Origin: Stenotrophomonas sp. UBA2124
Lineage (GTDB): Bacteria > Pseudomonadota > Gammaproteobacteria > Xanthomonadales > Xanthomonadaceae
Direction of reading: 5' to 3'
Assembly (NCBI GenBank): GCA_002329155.1
Contig: DCXY01000002.1
Span: 138,185-202,184, forward strand
DNA: 64,000 bases
Shown: one piece after another, positions 17,527 to 28,702 of the stretch
Numbering within the stretch: position 1 is the first letter of the stretch
How the letters are laid out: each line of letters begins with the position of its first letter
Translations under genes and position numbers: made by a program
Notes under the pieces: generated by a model
Database searches by the model: none
What the model was told of the DNA's origin: nothing
The model's input: the letters and a program-made list of their open reading frames with translations, nothing else

Positions 17527-19866
17527 CTATTTATTCAATCGTGACAACCACTTAGCAGTGCCAATCAACGGTGGCGAAGGTGCCGCCTGAACGGGCATCA
17601 GGCCGATATCGGTGCCATCAGCCATCGCCAATGAAATAAACACCGCGCTGTCATCAGGCGCCAGGCTCATGCCGTTGGCCGAGCTGAAATTACGCTCGTC
17701 CAGGCACTGGCTGGCACCCTTTCCTTCGATGACGGTGAGCTGGCTCATGCATCTTGGCCCCACGTGCAGGTATTCGACCTCGCCATTGCTGGCCACCGCC
17801 CAGGTGCGATAGCGCCAGCGGGTGGGCACTTCGCGGTTGAGCGGGCGCTGGCTGGCTGGCGCCAGCGAGGTTGCTATCTGCCACAGGCCCGGGCTGGAGA
17901 GCTGGGTGAACAACAGGCGGTCACGCGCCCGGTCCAGCCGCACCTGCGATACGCCATCCATTGAAGCCAGGCGTTTCCATGGTGTCTGCATGCGGTCGAA
18001 CAGGCTCAGTACCATGCGCTCGTTGTCGGTGCGCTCCACCACCAGCACCGTGCCCGGGCGCGGGCCATAGATGGCCTGCAGCGGTTCGGCCACCGGCGCG
18101 GGCAGCTCGGCCCAGCCCCCGGTCTCCGGTGAGACTTCATAAATGCCGGGCACACCGGTTTCGTTACGGGCAATGACCAGCAGCCTGCTCGAACTGGGCG
18201 ACCAGTCCATGGGTTGCCGTGTGTCCGGGCGCAGACCTTCGATCATGCGCAGCGAGCCAGGGTCTTCCATCTGCGCCGTCCACAGGGCAAAGCTGCCGGA
18301 GCGGTCGGAGGTGAAGGCGATCTGCTTGCCGTCCGGCGCCACCAGAGGCTGCCCGTCACGACCGGCCGAGGGAAACAGGCGCTGCGCTTCGCCCCCCTTT
18401 CCATCCAGCGGAATGCGGAACAAACCCAGCTTCGGCTCGTTGCGCACGAAGGCAAGACTACCCATGTGCCGCGCGACGCTGGGGCTCTCCGCATCATCCA
18501 GGCCCATGTCCCGCAACTGCCGTGTGGCTACATCCAGTCGGTACAGGCGCGACTCGCTGTCCACGCGTTGGCCGAAAACCATCTCATTGCGTCCCAGCCA
18601 GCTCCAGCCGCGGATTTCCGCAGCCTCATCGGTGAGCCGCCTGACGTTGCCGCCATCGGCATCCATCACCCACAGGTCACCTACCTGCGGGTTGCGCACA
18701 AAACCAATCTGTTTGCCGTCCGGCGAGTAACGCGGAGCGAAATCAAAATCATCACTGGTCATCGCATAGGACAGCGAGGTCCAGCGGCCAGTACCCAGGT
18801 CCAGCGTGCGGATGCCACGGTTGGCATGACTGCCGGTCATGGTGCCGAAGATCAGCCCGCGCCCATCAGGCGTCCAATCAAAGCGCAGCATCTCGGAGCC
18901 ATCACAGCGCGTGGCCTGATGCAGGCTGCCGCCTTCAGCAGGAACAACCAGCACTTCGCAGCGACCCTGCGGGCGGAAGCGTGCGAAGGCGATATGACGA
19001 CCATCCGGCGACCATGTGGCAAACCGGTCGGATGCATCATCGGGTGTTTCCAGCAGTGGCTCAGCCCTGCCGTTCTCCGTTGCCTGCCGCCACAAGGTGG
19101 AACGGCCGTCGGCCTCCTTTGCGAATACCACCACCGCGCCGTCAGGTGACAGTGCCGGCAGGGTCTCGAAATCAACCGTGGACGTGATCAACCGGTAGGG
19201 CCGCTCAGGGCTGCCCTGCACCCGCGTGACGGGTTGACTCGCACCCCGCGCAGCCGCTGGCGCCGCCGCCCCGTTCTGTCGGTACTGCCACAACAACCAC
19301 GACATCAGCAGCGTGCTGCACAACAGGAACAGGCCGATGGCTGTCAGCAGATAGCGGCGCAGCACCCTGTGCCTGCCGCGTGCACGTGGGGTGCTGATGA
19401 CGGTTACCGTCGGAGCAGATGCGGGCGCGGGCTGCGGTAGCAAGGGTTGGTCCGCCGCTGCCACACCCGCAGGCACGACGACAGCCGTATCCGTCGGCAC
19501 GGCATCTTCCTGCCATGTCACCGGCGCCAGCAGGCGATAACCCGTCTTGGATATGGTTTCGATATAGACCGTGCTTTCGCCAGCCGCGTCACCGGCACTG
19601 AACGCCTTGCGCAACTGGGTGATGGCCTGGGTGACCACATCGTTGGTGGGCATGGTGTCCGGCCATACCTCATCAAGCAGCTGATCACGCGACACCACCT
19701 GCCCGGCCTGGCGCACCAGCGCCAGCAATACACCAATGCTCTTGGGCGTCAGGCGCTGCACTCGCCGTGCATCCGGCGGGTGAACTTCGCGGGAGGAGAG
19801 CACCACCAGGTACTCGCCAATGCAAAGCCGGTCCGACGCAGGCCTCTCGTGATCGGATGTGAACAT
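17527..19866 (-). CDS. CadC-like winged-helix regulator fused to a TolB-like beta-propeller
   Basis: A 779-residue membrane-anchored regulator. The N-terminal ~110 residues form an OmpR/CadC winged helix (LTPKSIGVLLALVRQAGQVV; SRDQLLDEVWPD; VVTQAITQLRKAFS; YIETISKTGYRLLAPV). A Pro/Ala/Val-rich linker and one membrane segment (LLTAIGLFLLCSTLLMSWLL) follow. The periplasmic part is a WD40-like propeller with PD40 repeats (SPDGRHIAFAR; SPDGKQIGFVR; APDGKQIAFTS; TPDGRGLIFG). This layout suggests direct sensing outside and DNA binding inside, as in CadC/ToxR proteins. I chose ATG 19866 (MFTSDHERPASDRL); an ATG 57 codons upstream would add a stretch unlike the family. The likely target, the receptor operon downstream or another gene, is unknown. 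Confidence 0.85.
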   Translation of the reverse strand: MFTSDHERPASDRLCIGEYLVVLSSREVHPPDARRVQRLTPKSIGVLLALVRQAGQVVSRDQLLDEVWPDTMPTNDVVTQAITQLRKAFSAGDAAGESTVYIETISKTGYRLLAPVTWQEDAVPTDTAVVVPAGVAAADQPLLPQPAPASAPTVTVISTPRARGRHRVLRRYLLTAIGLFLLCSTLLMSWLLWQYRQNGAAAPAAARGASQPVTRVQGSPERPYRLITSTVDFETLPALSPDGAVVVFAKEADGRSTLWRQATENGRAEPLLETPDDASDRFATWSPDGRHIAFARFRPQGRCEVLVVPAEGGSLHQATRCDGSEMLRFDWTPDGRGLIFGTMTGSHANRGIRTLDLGTGRWTSLSYAMTSDDFDFAPRYSPDGKQIGFVRNPQVGDLWVMDADGGNVRRLTDEAAEIRGWSWLGRNEMVFGQRVDSESRLYRLDVATRQLRDMGLDDAESPSVARHMGSLAFVRNEPKLGLFRIPLDGKGGEAQRLFPSAGRDGQPLVAPDGKQIAFTSDRSGSFALWTAQMEDPGSLRMIEGLRPDTRQPMDWSPSSSRLLVIARNETGVPGIYEVSPETGGWAELPAPVAEPLQAIYGPRPGTVLVVERTDNERMVLSLFDRMQTPWKRLASMDGVSQVRLDRARDRLLFTQLSSPGLWQIATSLAPASQRPLNREVPTRWRYRTWAVASNGEVEYLHVGPRCMSQLTVIEGKGASQCLDERNFSSANGMSLAPDDSAVFISLAMADGTDIGLMPVQAAPSPPLIGTAKWLSRLNK

Positions 19867-20115
19867 ACTGTCAAGATTAAGGTCGCTAATGGACACTAAC
19901 CCTGTGTCCGGCCGTACGGTCAAGTCGTCCGTCAGCCGCCAGATTCCGCAAATGGCCGCAACGCAACAAGCAAAGGTTTCAACTGGAATGAATATTACTC
20001 TATTCACGCTCTCCACGCGCATGCGCGTGGGCGACAACCAGGCCCTCTCTCGCCGACGAAATTCACATAAACAGCTTCAGAATTCGCGCCTCTCCGCGCG
20101 ATTTTTTTTGCCTGT

Positions 20116-20835
20116 TCAATGCCTCTGCGCACGGTAGATCGTAAGCCCCACAAGCCGTGAAACCACTAGTGCCACGTACATTACGCCGGCGAGCTGCTCC
20201 AGCATGACCACGGCACGCGCCTGCGGGTGCACAGGCACCACATCACTCAAGCCGACCCCTGAAAGTAAACTGAAGCTGAGATAAAGCAGCTCCACCCAGG
20301 TTCTGTAGTCGCCGCTGCTGGTGGCGACAAAACTGCCCGGAAATATCTCCTGGCAAACTGAATAGGCAAAAGCAAAGGCCCACGCCAACAAGGTGAAGGT
20401 GGCACCGGCAGCGAACAGCTCGTCCCGGGTGACCTTGTGGTCCTGCAGCATGTAGGCGATCAGGCTGCAGGTGGCATAGAAGTAGAGCAGGCATTCCAAC
20501 GCCTGCGAGACGGTGGTGAACAGGTGCCGCTCCAGCACCGCGCCGGCAATGGAGAACACCACCGCCGGTATCGCCAGCACCAGCGCCATCCAGATGCCCA
20601 GCGGACTGCGCCGCACCACCCACACCGCCAGGCCCAGCACCATCATGCTGAACGCGTTGAACAGCACCCGCCCTGGCGTCATATGCTCCATCACCGGGTA
20701 CAGCAGCACACCCAGCAGCTGCACCACCAGCAGCCACGCTGAGGGATGCTTGCGCGCCATCGCAAGCCAGCGCAGCCGCATCTGCGACAACGGGGTTGCT
20801 GCCGCTGCCTCACCCACGTCCTTTTCAGGCGTCAT
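20116..20835 (-). CDS. pore-loop membrane protein related to potassium channels
   Basis: A 239-residue protein with about six hydrophobic segments. The last part, YLSFSLLSGVGLSDVVPVHP followed by the helix MLEQLAGVMYVALVVSRLVG, has the shape of a two-transmembrane K+-channel pore module (Ion_trans_2). The usual TVGYGD selectivity filter, however, is GVGLSD. The gene may be an ion channel of altered selectivity or a diverged homologue. It is only 11 bases downstream of the DUF4136 lipoprotein gene on the same strand, so the two are probably co-transcribed. A hairpin (TCGCGC/GCGCGA at about 20092-20104) and an eight-A run on this strand lie just past the stop codon. Confidence 0.7.
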   Translation of the reverse strand: MTPEKDVGEAAAATPLSQMRLRWLAMARKHPSAWLLVVQLLGVLLYPVMEHMTPGRVLFNAFSMMVLGLAVWVVRRSPLGIWMALVLAIPAVVFSIAGAVLERHLFTTVSQALECLLYFYATCSLIAYMLQDHKVTRDELFAAGATFTLLAWAFAFAYSVCQEIFPGSFVATSSGDYRTWVELLYLSFSLLSGVGLSDVVPVHPQARAVVMLEQLAGVMYVALVVSRLVGLTIYRAQRH

Positions 20836-20846
20836 CCGTGCCGGCT

Positions 20847-21422
20847 TCAGCGTGCGGGCGCGCGATACGGGAACCTGGCGAACATCGCCGCCACTGCCGC
20901 GTCGATCTGTTCACCGCGGCGCTGCGGATCGGCACGGCCTACCGTGCCTACCGCAATGCCCTCCCACACCAGCTGCTTGCGCTGCACATCCACCAGGTCG
21001 ATGTTGAGCGTGCCTTCGGTGTACTGGTGCACATCGGTGCGGTCGCGCCAGTACGGCACCGCTACATAGCCGCGTGCGCGGTAGCTGTAGTAGTAGTCGT
21101 AATCCACCTCGGGCATGGTGGTCACGCGGGTCTTGTCCTGCATGTAGGCGTTCAGGTTCACCCACAGGTCCGGGCTGGCTTCGTCATAGGCGTAGCCGCG
21201 TGCCTCCATCTGCGCACGCACCGCCGCGCGCACGCGGTTGCTGGTGATGGTGGTGTAGCCATGCTGCTCCAGCGCCAGCGGCGTATAGAAGGCGAAGCTG
21301 CGGTAACGGCCGAAGTCGGCCGATGGGTCGGCCTGGGTGGCCACACGCGGGGTACTGGCGCAGGCCGCCAGCAGCAACAGCAGGGACAGCGCGAAGAGCC
21401 GGAAAGCGATGCGAGGCTGCAT
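20847..21422 (-). CDS. DUF4136 lipoprotein
   Basis: A 191-residue protein with a lipoprotein signal: a Leu-rich segment followed by the lipobox LAAC at about residues 18-21, so the mature N-terminus is an acylated Cys. The mature part matches DUF4136 in features I recognise: DFGRYRSFAFYTP, RVRAAVRAQMEARGY, PDLWVNLNAYM and LNIDLVDVQRKQLVWEG, with a Tyr-rich stretch (DYDYYYSYRARGY). DUF4136 proteins are periplasmic or outer-membrane anchored and of unknown role. It is probably transcribed with the downstream channel-like gene. Confidence 0.85.
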   Translation of the reverse strand: MQPRIAFRLFALSLLLLLAACASTPRVATQADPSADFGRYRSFAFYTPLALEQHGYTTITSNRVRAAVRAQMEARGYAYDEASPDLWVNLNAYMQDKTRVTTMPEVDYDYYYSYRARGYVAVPYWRDRTDVHQYTEGTLNIDLVDVQRKQLVWEGIAVGTVGRADPQRRGEQIDAAVAAMFARFPYRAPAR

Positions 21423-21529
21423 GGGATGTTCCCCCGGTTGTGGACACGTCCAAACGCTAGCACGCCGTGGTTGCGGCCGGTGTCAAACCTTGCCCCTGGC
21501 GACCCTGCGGGGCCGCCAGGGTGCGTGGC

Positions 21530-23410
<1,881 letters not shown>

Positions 23411-23528
23411 TCGTCCTGGTCAACCGCACCGTGGTGCGAAGGCCATGCAAGGGATTTGCATGGCGGAACGAAGCGGAGGCGCACGGTGCGCTGTGAATGC
23501 CCGGCACAGGCGTATTCACAGGCGGCCA

Positions 23529-23622
23529 GCAAAGCTTCCCTACGCCGGTATCAACCGGATCAGGTTCGAAGGGTATTTCTCAACCTTGGCTTGAAAGCCG
23601 CGGTACCCCCGCTTCGGGCGGC
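23529..23622 (-). promoter_or_regulatory. TPP riboswitch (thi box) of thiC
   Basis: On the minus strand the thiC leader contains TGAGAAATACCCTTCGAACC followed by CTGATCCGGTTGATACCGGC and GTAGGGAAGC. These are the conserved core of TPP riboswitches: CUGAGA-type helix, ACCCUU-GAACCUGAUC, AUACCGGCGUAGGGAA. A G/C-rich arm (GAAGCGGGGGTACC) closes the P1/P3 side. It ends about 120 bases before the thiC start codon, leaving space for an expression platform. Binding of thiamine pyrophosphate should shut off thiC, by termination or by hiding the start site; which of the two is not clear. Confidence 0.93.
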
Positions 23623-23836
23623 ATTAGACCACAAACCGATGACACGGCGCGCCGGTGCACATGCGATGACCGCAGGCCCGCAGACATCACGCTGACATAC
23701 GCCTGCGTATCATCCGCCGCCGATGCTGCCGTGCGTTGGCCAGCCTGCCTGCTGCGCCCGCCACCGCGGCACTGTTTCCACCGGGCACTCCGGGCAGCCC
23801 TGCCCGGCCCTGCCTTCTGACTGGAGGAGCGCCCAC

Positions 23837-25387
23837 ATGGTGTTTCGCATTTCCATCGTACTGGTCGCGCTGCTGGTACTCGCCGCCGGCATCGCGCCGG
23901 GCCCCTTCAATGACATGGTCCAGGACGCGCTGACGCATGTCGTGCGCGGTGCGGGCTGGATGTACCTGTTGATCGTGTTTCTCGCGCTCAGCTTTCTGCT
24001 GTATCTGGCGTTTGGCCGCTTCGGCAACCTGCGCATAGGCGGCGAGGATGCCGAGCCGGAGTTCTCCAACGGCAGCTGGCTGGCGATGCTGTTCTCCGCC
24101 GGCATGGGCATCGGGCTGGTGTTCTGGGGCGCTGCCGAACCCATCTCCCACTTCACCATGCCACCGGAAGGGCTGGAGCCGCAGAGCATGGCTGCAGCGC
24201 GTGCCTCCATGCGCTATGCGTTCTTCCACTGGGGCCTGCACCCCTGGGCCATCTACGCGCTGATCGGGCTGGCGATGGCGTGGTTCCAGTACAACCGCAA
24301 CGGCCGCGGGCTGGTCAGCGACATGCTGCAGCCGATCATCGGCCAGCATCACCGCGGCTGGTTCGGCAAGCTGGTCAACATTGCCGCGGTAGTGGCCACG
24401 GCTATTGGCGTTGCCACCACGCTGGGCTTCGGCACCATCCAGATCGCCGCCGGGCTTGAGCGCGTGTTCGGCCTGACCGCCGATGTCCCGCTGCAGCTCA
24501 CCGTGATCGCGGTGGCCTTCGTGCTGTACATGCTCTCCACCAGCAGCGGCGTCGAGCGGGGCATCAAATGGCTGTCCAGTTTCAATCTCGGCCTGGCCGC
24601 GCTGCTGCTGGCCGCGGTGCTGGTGCTGGGCCCCACCGGCTTCATCTTCGACACCTTCACCACCACGCTGGGCTCGTATCTCAATCAGCTGGTGACGATG
24701 AGCCTGCGCATGTCGCCGTTCTCGGGCAGCACCTGGGTGGCCGACTGGACCATCTTCTACTGGGCATGGTGGATCGCCTGGGCGCCGTTCGTGGGCTCGT
24801 TCATCGCCCGCGTGTCGCGCGGGCGCCGTGTGCGCGAGTTCGTGGTCGGTGTGGTGCTGACGCCCACCGTGCTGGGCTTTCTGTGGTTCTCTGTCTTCGG
24901 CGGCACCGCGCTGTGGTCGCAGCTGCTGGGCCATGCCGATCTGGTGACGGCGCTGGGCAACGGCTATGAAACCGTGCTGTTCACCCTGTTCGACAGCCTG
25001 CCGGGTTCATTGATCCTGTCGATACTTGCGCTGTTGCTGCTGATGATCTTCTTCGTGACCTCCGCCGACTCGGCGGTGCTGGTGCTGGCCAGCATGTCCA
25101 CCGACGAAGCAGGTGATCCACCGCTGTCACGCAAACTGAGCTGGGGCGTTGCCGTGGCTCTGATCGCAGCGGTACTGCTGCTGGCCGGCGGCCTCGACGC
25201 GCTGCAGGGCATGATCACCATCGCCGCATTGCCGTTCGCCCTGCTGATGGTGCTGGTGATGCTGTCGCTCTATCGCGTGCTGGATGCGGAGTACAACCGC
25301 CAGCGCCGGCTCGCCCAGCGCGCACGGCACATGATCGAAGCATGGATCGAGCGGGAGCAGGCCGGGTCCTCGACGGGTTCAACGTGA
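23837..25387 (+). CDS. BCCT-family transporter (betaine/choline/carnitine type)
   Basis: A 516-residue inner-membrane protein with about twelve helices. BCCT landmarks include GMGIGLVFWGAAEPISHF, the tryptophan-rich WTIFYWAWWIAWAPFVGSFI followed by ARVSRGRRVREF, and TSADSAVLVLASM. The family takes up glycine betaine, choline or similar quaternary ammonium compounds, with Na+ or H+, often for osmoprotection. The N- and C-terminal cytoplasmic tails are short, so the osmosensing C-terminus known from BetP is absent. ATG 23837 has GGAGGAGCG eight bases upstream. It is divergent from thiC and converges with ggt. Substrate specificity is not resolved. Confidence 0.9.
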   Translation: MVFRISIVLVALLVLAAGIAPGPFNDMVQDALTHVVRGAGWMYLLIVFLALSFLLYLAFGRFGNLRIGGEDAEPEFSNGSWLAMLFSAGMGIGLVFWGAAEPISHFTMPPEGLEPQSMAAARASMRYAFFHWGLHPWAIYALIGLAMAWFQYNRNGRGLVSDMLQPIIGQHHRGWFGKLVNIAAVVATAIGVATTLGFGTIQIAAGLERVFGLTADVPLQLTVIAVAFVLYMLSTSSGVERGIKWLSSFNLGLAALLLAAVLVLGPTGFIFDTFTTTLGSYLNQLVTMSLRMSPFSGSTWVADWTIFYWAWWIAWAPFVGSFIARVSRGRRVREFVVGVVLTPTVLGFLWFSVFGGTALWSQLLGHADLVTALGNGYETVLFTLFDSLPGSLILSILALLLLMIFFVTSADSAVLVLASMSTDEAGDPPLSRKLSWGVAVALIAAVLLLAGGLDALQGMITIAALPFALLMVLVMLSLYRVLDAEYNRQRRLAQRARHMIEAWIEREQAGSSTGST

Positions 25388-25440
25388 GCCGAGGCAGCAA
25401 AACCCGCGAAGCCATAGAGCATCTGATCAGCGACGCAAAG

Positions 25441-25472
25441 AAGAAGGGGCTGCATCTGGCAGCCCCTTCCTT
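25441..25472. terminator. bidirectional terminator between the BCCT gene and ggt
   Basis: AAGGGGCTGC, loop ATCTG, GCAGCCCCTT form a 10-bp stem with T/C-rich flanks on both sides (CCTTCT on plus, CTTCTT on minus). It lies between convergent genes, 54 bases after the BCCT stop. Confidence 0.75.
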
Positions 25473-25502
25473 CTGCACCACCCGCCGTTTGAGCCAGCGG
25501 CA

Positions 25503-27209
25503 TCAGTACCCCGCCGCCTGCCCATCCTTGCGGCTCTCCGAGGCACCGTAGTACACGCCGCTTTCCGGATCACGCATGATCGCCTGGTAGCCACCGTAGG
25601 GGCCATCGGCGAAGGTGACGCGGTGGCCCTTGCGCATCAGGCTGCGGACAGCTTCCCAGCTGAAGCCGGTTTCCAGATTGACCTCGCCACCGTCACGCAT
25701 CGCCGTGCCCTGCCCCGTCGGCTCGGTGGAGCCTTCGTGCTGGATGCGTGGCGCGTCGCCGGCCTCCTGCAGGTTCATGCCGAAATCGACCAGGTTCATC
25801 ACGATCTGCGCATGGCCCTGCGGCTGCATCGCACCGCCCATCACGCCGAAGCTGGCGAACGGCTTGCCATCCCTGGTGATGAAGGCCGGAATGATGGTCT
25901 GGAACGGCCGCTTGCCCGGTGCGTAGCCGTTGGGGTGATCCTTCTGCAGCACGAACATCTCGCCACGGTCCTGCAGGATGAAGCCCAGCCCCGGCGGCGC
26001 CATGCCGCTGCCCATGCCGCGGTAGTTGGACTGGATCAGGGACACCATCATCCCGTCGGCATCGGCCACCGTCATGTAGATGGTGTCACCCTCTTCCAGC
26101 TGCTTCGGCGTACCCGGCTGTACTTCCTTCAAAGCCTTGTCCTTGGTGATCAGGGTGCGTCGCTGCGCTGCGTACTCTTTGGACACAAGCTTCTGCACAG
26201 GTGCCGGTGAGAACGTCGGGTCCGCATAGAAGCGGGCACGGTCGGCGAAGGCCAGCTTCTTGGCCTCGACGAAGAGGTGGATATGCTCGGCCGAGCCGAA
26301 GGCGATCTTCGAGAAATCATAGCCTTCAAGAATGTTGAGTATCTGCAGCGCAGCGATGCCCTGGCTGTTTGGCGGCAGCTCCCATACATCGTAGCCGCGG
26401 TAGTTGCTGCTCACCGGCTCCACCCACTCGCCGTGGTGCGCGGCCATGTCCTCGTAACTCAGATAGCCACCGTTGGCCTTGAAATAGTCACCTATGGTGC
26501 GTGCGATATCACCCTTGTAGAAAGCATCGCGGCCACCATCGGCAATGCGCTGCAGGGTGTTGGCCAGATTCGGGTTGCGCCACATCTCGCCCTTGCGCGG
26601 CGCACGGCCATCGATGGTGAACTGCTCTGAGAAGCCGGGGTAAGGCGACAGGCGCGGCACCGAACGATCCCAGTAGTAGGCGATGACCTCGGCCACCGGG
26701 TGGCCTTCGCGTGCGTAGCGGATGGCCGGGGCCAGGTTGTCGGCCATGGGCTTGCGCCCAAACCGCTCATGCAACGCGAACCAGCCATCCACCGCGCCCG
26801 GCACCGACACCGGTAGCGGCCCGGTGGCCGGAATCTCCTTCAGGCCACGCCGCTGGAACTCGGCCAGCGTCAACGAGCGCGGCGAACGCCCAGAGCCGTT
26901 GTAGCCGTAGAGCTTGCTGGTCTTCGGGTCCCATACGATGGCGAACAGGTCGCCGCCGATGCCATTGCCGGTGGGCTCCATCAGCCCAAGCGCGGCATTG
27001 GCGGCGATGGCGGCATCCACTGCCGATCCGCCTGACTTCATCACATCCAGCGCGATCTGCGTGGCCAGCGGCTGCGACGTGGCGGCCATCGCGTGCGGCG
27101 CGATCACTTCCGAGCGCGTTGCGAAATCGCGACCGGTGACGCGGTCCGCTGCCGATGCAGCACACGGAACCGCGGCAAGAAGGGCAACCAGCAGGACTCT
27201 GCGCAACAT
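25503..27209 (-). CDS. ggt: gamma-glutamyltranspeptidase
   Basis: A 568-residue periplasmic enzyme that cleaves glutathione and other gamma-glutamyl compounds. It has a signal peptide (LLVALLAAVPCAASA). The N-terminal part includes GGSAVDAAIAANAALGLMEP and GNGIGGDLFAIVWD. The self-processing site is probably EEGDTIYMTVADADG, where Thr would become the nucleophile of the small subunit, followed by SNYRGMGSGMAPPGLGFILQ and the glycine pair in FGVMGGAMQPQGHAQ. Length is normal. It could recover cysteine and glutamate from glutathione. It ends 30 bases past the shared terminator and is divergent from the pilus locus. Confidence 0.93.
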   Translation of the reverse strand: MLRRVLLVALLAAVPCAASAADRVTGRDFATRSEVIAPHAMAATSQPLATQIALDVMKSGGSAVDAAIAANAALGLMEPTGNGIGGDLFAIVWDPKTSKLYGYNGSGRSPRSLTLAEFQRRGLKEIPATGPLPVSVPGAVDGWFALHERFGRKPMADNLAPAIRYAREGHPVAEVIAYYWDRSVPRLSPYPGFSEQFTIDGRAPRKGEMWRNPNLANTLQRIADGGRDAFYKGDIARTIGDYFKANGGYLSYEDMAAHHGEWVEPVSSNYRGYDVWELPPNSQGIAALQILNILEGYDFSKIAFGSAEHIHLFVEAKKLAFADRARFYADPTFSPAPVQKLVSKEYAAQRRTLITKDKALKEVQPGTPKQLEEGDTIYMTVADADGMMVSLIQSNYRGMGSGMAPPGLGFILQDRGEMFVLQKDHPNGYAPGKRPFQTIIPAFITRDGKPFASFGVMGGAMQPQGHAQIVMNLVDFGMNLQEAGDAPRIQHEGSTEPTGQGTAMRDGGEVNLETGFSWEAVRSLMRKGHRVTFADGPYGGYQAIMRDPESGVYYGASESRKDGQAAGY

Positions 27210-27360
27210 GGCGATTCATCGTTTGAGCTGCGCAGACGATAGCGCAGCGCCCCGTCTTACGCACGTCTTACGTGACCGCTTTATCTAGTGCCCTGACTCA
27301 AATCACCTGCCGCTGGTAACGAGGCGTCAGGCACACCGGCAACACAAAAGGGGCTCTTCA

Positions 27361-28149
27361 ATGGAAATGCGATCCAAGCGCCGCCAAGGCGGCTTCACTC
27401 TGGTCGAAATGGCCGTGGTCCTGGTCATCATCGGCGTGATCCTGGGTGCCGTGATGATCGGCCGCGACGTACAGCGCAATGCCGAGTACACCCGCATCAA
27501 GCAGAAGTTCGTTGATCAATGGGTGGTCGCGTACAACAACTACAACCAGCGTCTGGGCGCACCGGTGGGTGACAACCAGAGCGCACCGCGGCTGATGGTC
27601 AATGGCGCCAACTTCAACGACATGTCCGGCGGCGACATGAGCGGCGTCACCGAGCCGGCGGCAATCTGCCGTGCTGCAAAGGGCCAGAACATGCTCCGTG
27701 AAATGGAGTCTGGCGCCAACTACAACCTGCGTGACCTCATGCGCCGCGCCGGCATCACCCTGCCGCCGGGCCGTGGCGATGGCATGGAAGACCGCTACGT
27801 CTACCTGGACACCAACGGCAACCCGCAGGAAATCCAGGTCTGCTTCCAGTGGAACAAGCCCGGCACCGACTCCGGCTCGGGCAACGTGATGGTCGTCAGC
27901 GGTCTCACGCCCGACCTGGCGCGTGCCCTGGACCAGGCCATTGATGGCAAGCCCGACGCTCAGAACGGCGCTTTCCGCCAGGAAGGCGTGAAGCGTACGC
28001 CCGGCAACGACCCGAACAGCCCTGGCCTGGAGTGGGCGGGCAACAACACCCAGAAGATCGGCGGCACCGGTGACGCACTGTCCGATGGCGCCAACACCGA
28101 CACCGAGCAGGTGATGACTCTGGTCGCCCACTACAAGATGAACCAATAA
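27361..28149 (+). CDS. prepilin-like protein 1, first gene of the MSHA-like pilus locus
   Basis: A 262-residue type IV prepilin-like protein. The short basic leader MEMRSKRRQGG ends at the prepilin peptidase site, and the mature chain starts FTLVEMAVVLVIIGVILGAV with Glu at +5. The mature part is about 250 residues, large for a major pilin, and carries a YLDTNGNPQEIQVCF segment. The C-terminus ends YKMNQ. It resembles prepilin-like protein 3 (39110-39844) in the RDVxR segment, the GMExRYVYxDxNGNPQExQVCF stretch and the KMNQ end, so the two are paralogues. As first gene of the locus it may be the major subunit. AAAGGGG lies 7-13 bases before ATG 27361. Confidence 0.85.
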   Translation: MEMRSKRRQGGFTLVEMAVVLVIIGVILGAVMIGRDVQRNAEYTRIKQKFVDQWVVAYNNYNQRLGAPVGDNQSAPRLMVNGANFNDMSGGDMSGVTEPAAICRAAKGQNMLREMESGANYNLRDLMRRAGITLPPGRGDGMEDRYVYLDTNGNPQEIQVCFQWNKPGTDSGSGNVMVVSGLTPDLARALDQAIDGKPDAQNGAFRQEGVKRTPGNDPNSPGLEWAGNNTQKIGGTGDALSDGANTDTEQVMTLVAHYKMNQ

Positions 28150-28153
28150 GCCG

Positions 28154-28702
28154 ATGAACGCTTCCTCCCTGTTCGTCCACCTGCGCAACTCCCGACGCGT
28201 CTCCTTGCTGCTGTTCGCCGTCACTCTGGGAACCCTGGTGGTCGCGGCCATCTGGTTCGTCAACGCCCGCTCGGCGCTGGCCAATGCCTATCAGAACCTG
28301 GGCAGCAGGAACCAGGTGCTGTCGGAAGCGCAGGTGCGCGAACAGGAAGCGAAGCTGCGCGTTGACCAGGCCACCTCGGCACGCGAGCTCATGGCAGCTG
28401 CACAACAGCATGGGCTCTCACCTCAATTCTGGGGTGAGCGGCTGATCAACCTGCGGCAGAGCCAGATGACGCGTGAAGAGGCCCAGCCGCTGCTCGATAC
28501 CGTCCTGCGTTCCAACGACCGGATCTTCGGTGCCGATGCGTTCGAGCTTTCCGTCACCCATCCCGAGGAAGGCCTGTTCGATGTCCCGGTCTCCACGGAT
28601 AGAAAGCCCGCGCCGGTGTCGCTGACCCTGCGCGGCAGCTTGTTGTTCCAGACCAGCAATGGCCTGGCTGGCCCCATCACCAACCAGGTGCCCGCTCCAT
28701 GA
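28154..28702 (+). CDS. MshJ/PilO/GspM-like inner-membrane assembly protein
   Basis: A 182-residue bitopic protein: short N-terminal cytoplasmic part, one membrane helix (VSLLLFAVTLGTLVVAAIWF, about residues 17-36), an Ala/Gln/Glu-rich periplasmic coiled coil, and a small C-terminal domain. This is the build of PilO/GspM/MshJ, which pair with PilN/GspL to hold the assembly platform. Sequence identity to named families is weak, so the call rests mainly on topology and on its position just before the MshI-like gene. It starts 5 bases after the pilin stop and overlaps the next gene by 4 bases (ATGA). Confidence 0.6.
   Translation: MNASSLFVHLRNSRRVSLLLFAVTLGTLVVAAIWFVNARSALANAYQNLGSRNQVLSEAQVREQEAKLRVDQATSARELMAAAQQHGLSPQFWGERLINLRQSQMTREEAQPLLDTVLRSNDRIFGADAFELSVTHPEEGLFDVPVSTDRKPAPVSLTLRGSLLFQTSNGLAGPITNQVPAP

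Noticed and set aside
20090..20113. TCGCGC-GCGCGA hairpin with T8 as a plus-strand terminator
   Set aside because: The T-run is on the plus strand, but no plus-strand gene ends there; the adjacent genes run on the minus strand.
27240..27360. A sigma-54-type promoter ahead of the first prepilin gene
   Set aside because: GGCAC is present but the partner GC/TTGC element does not lie at the right spacing.
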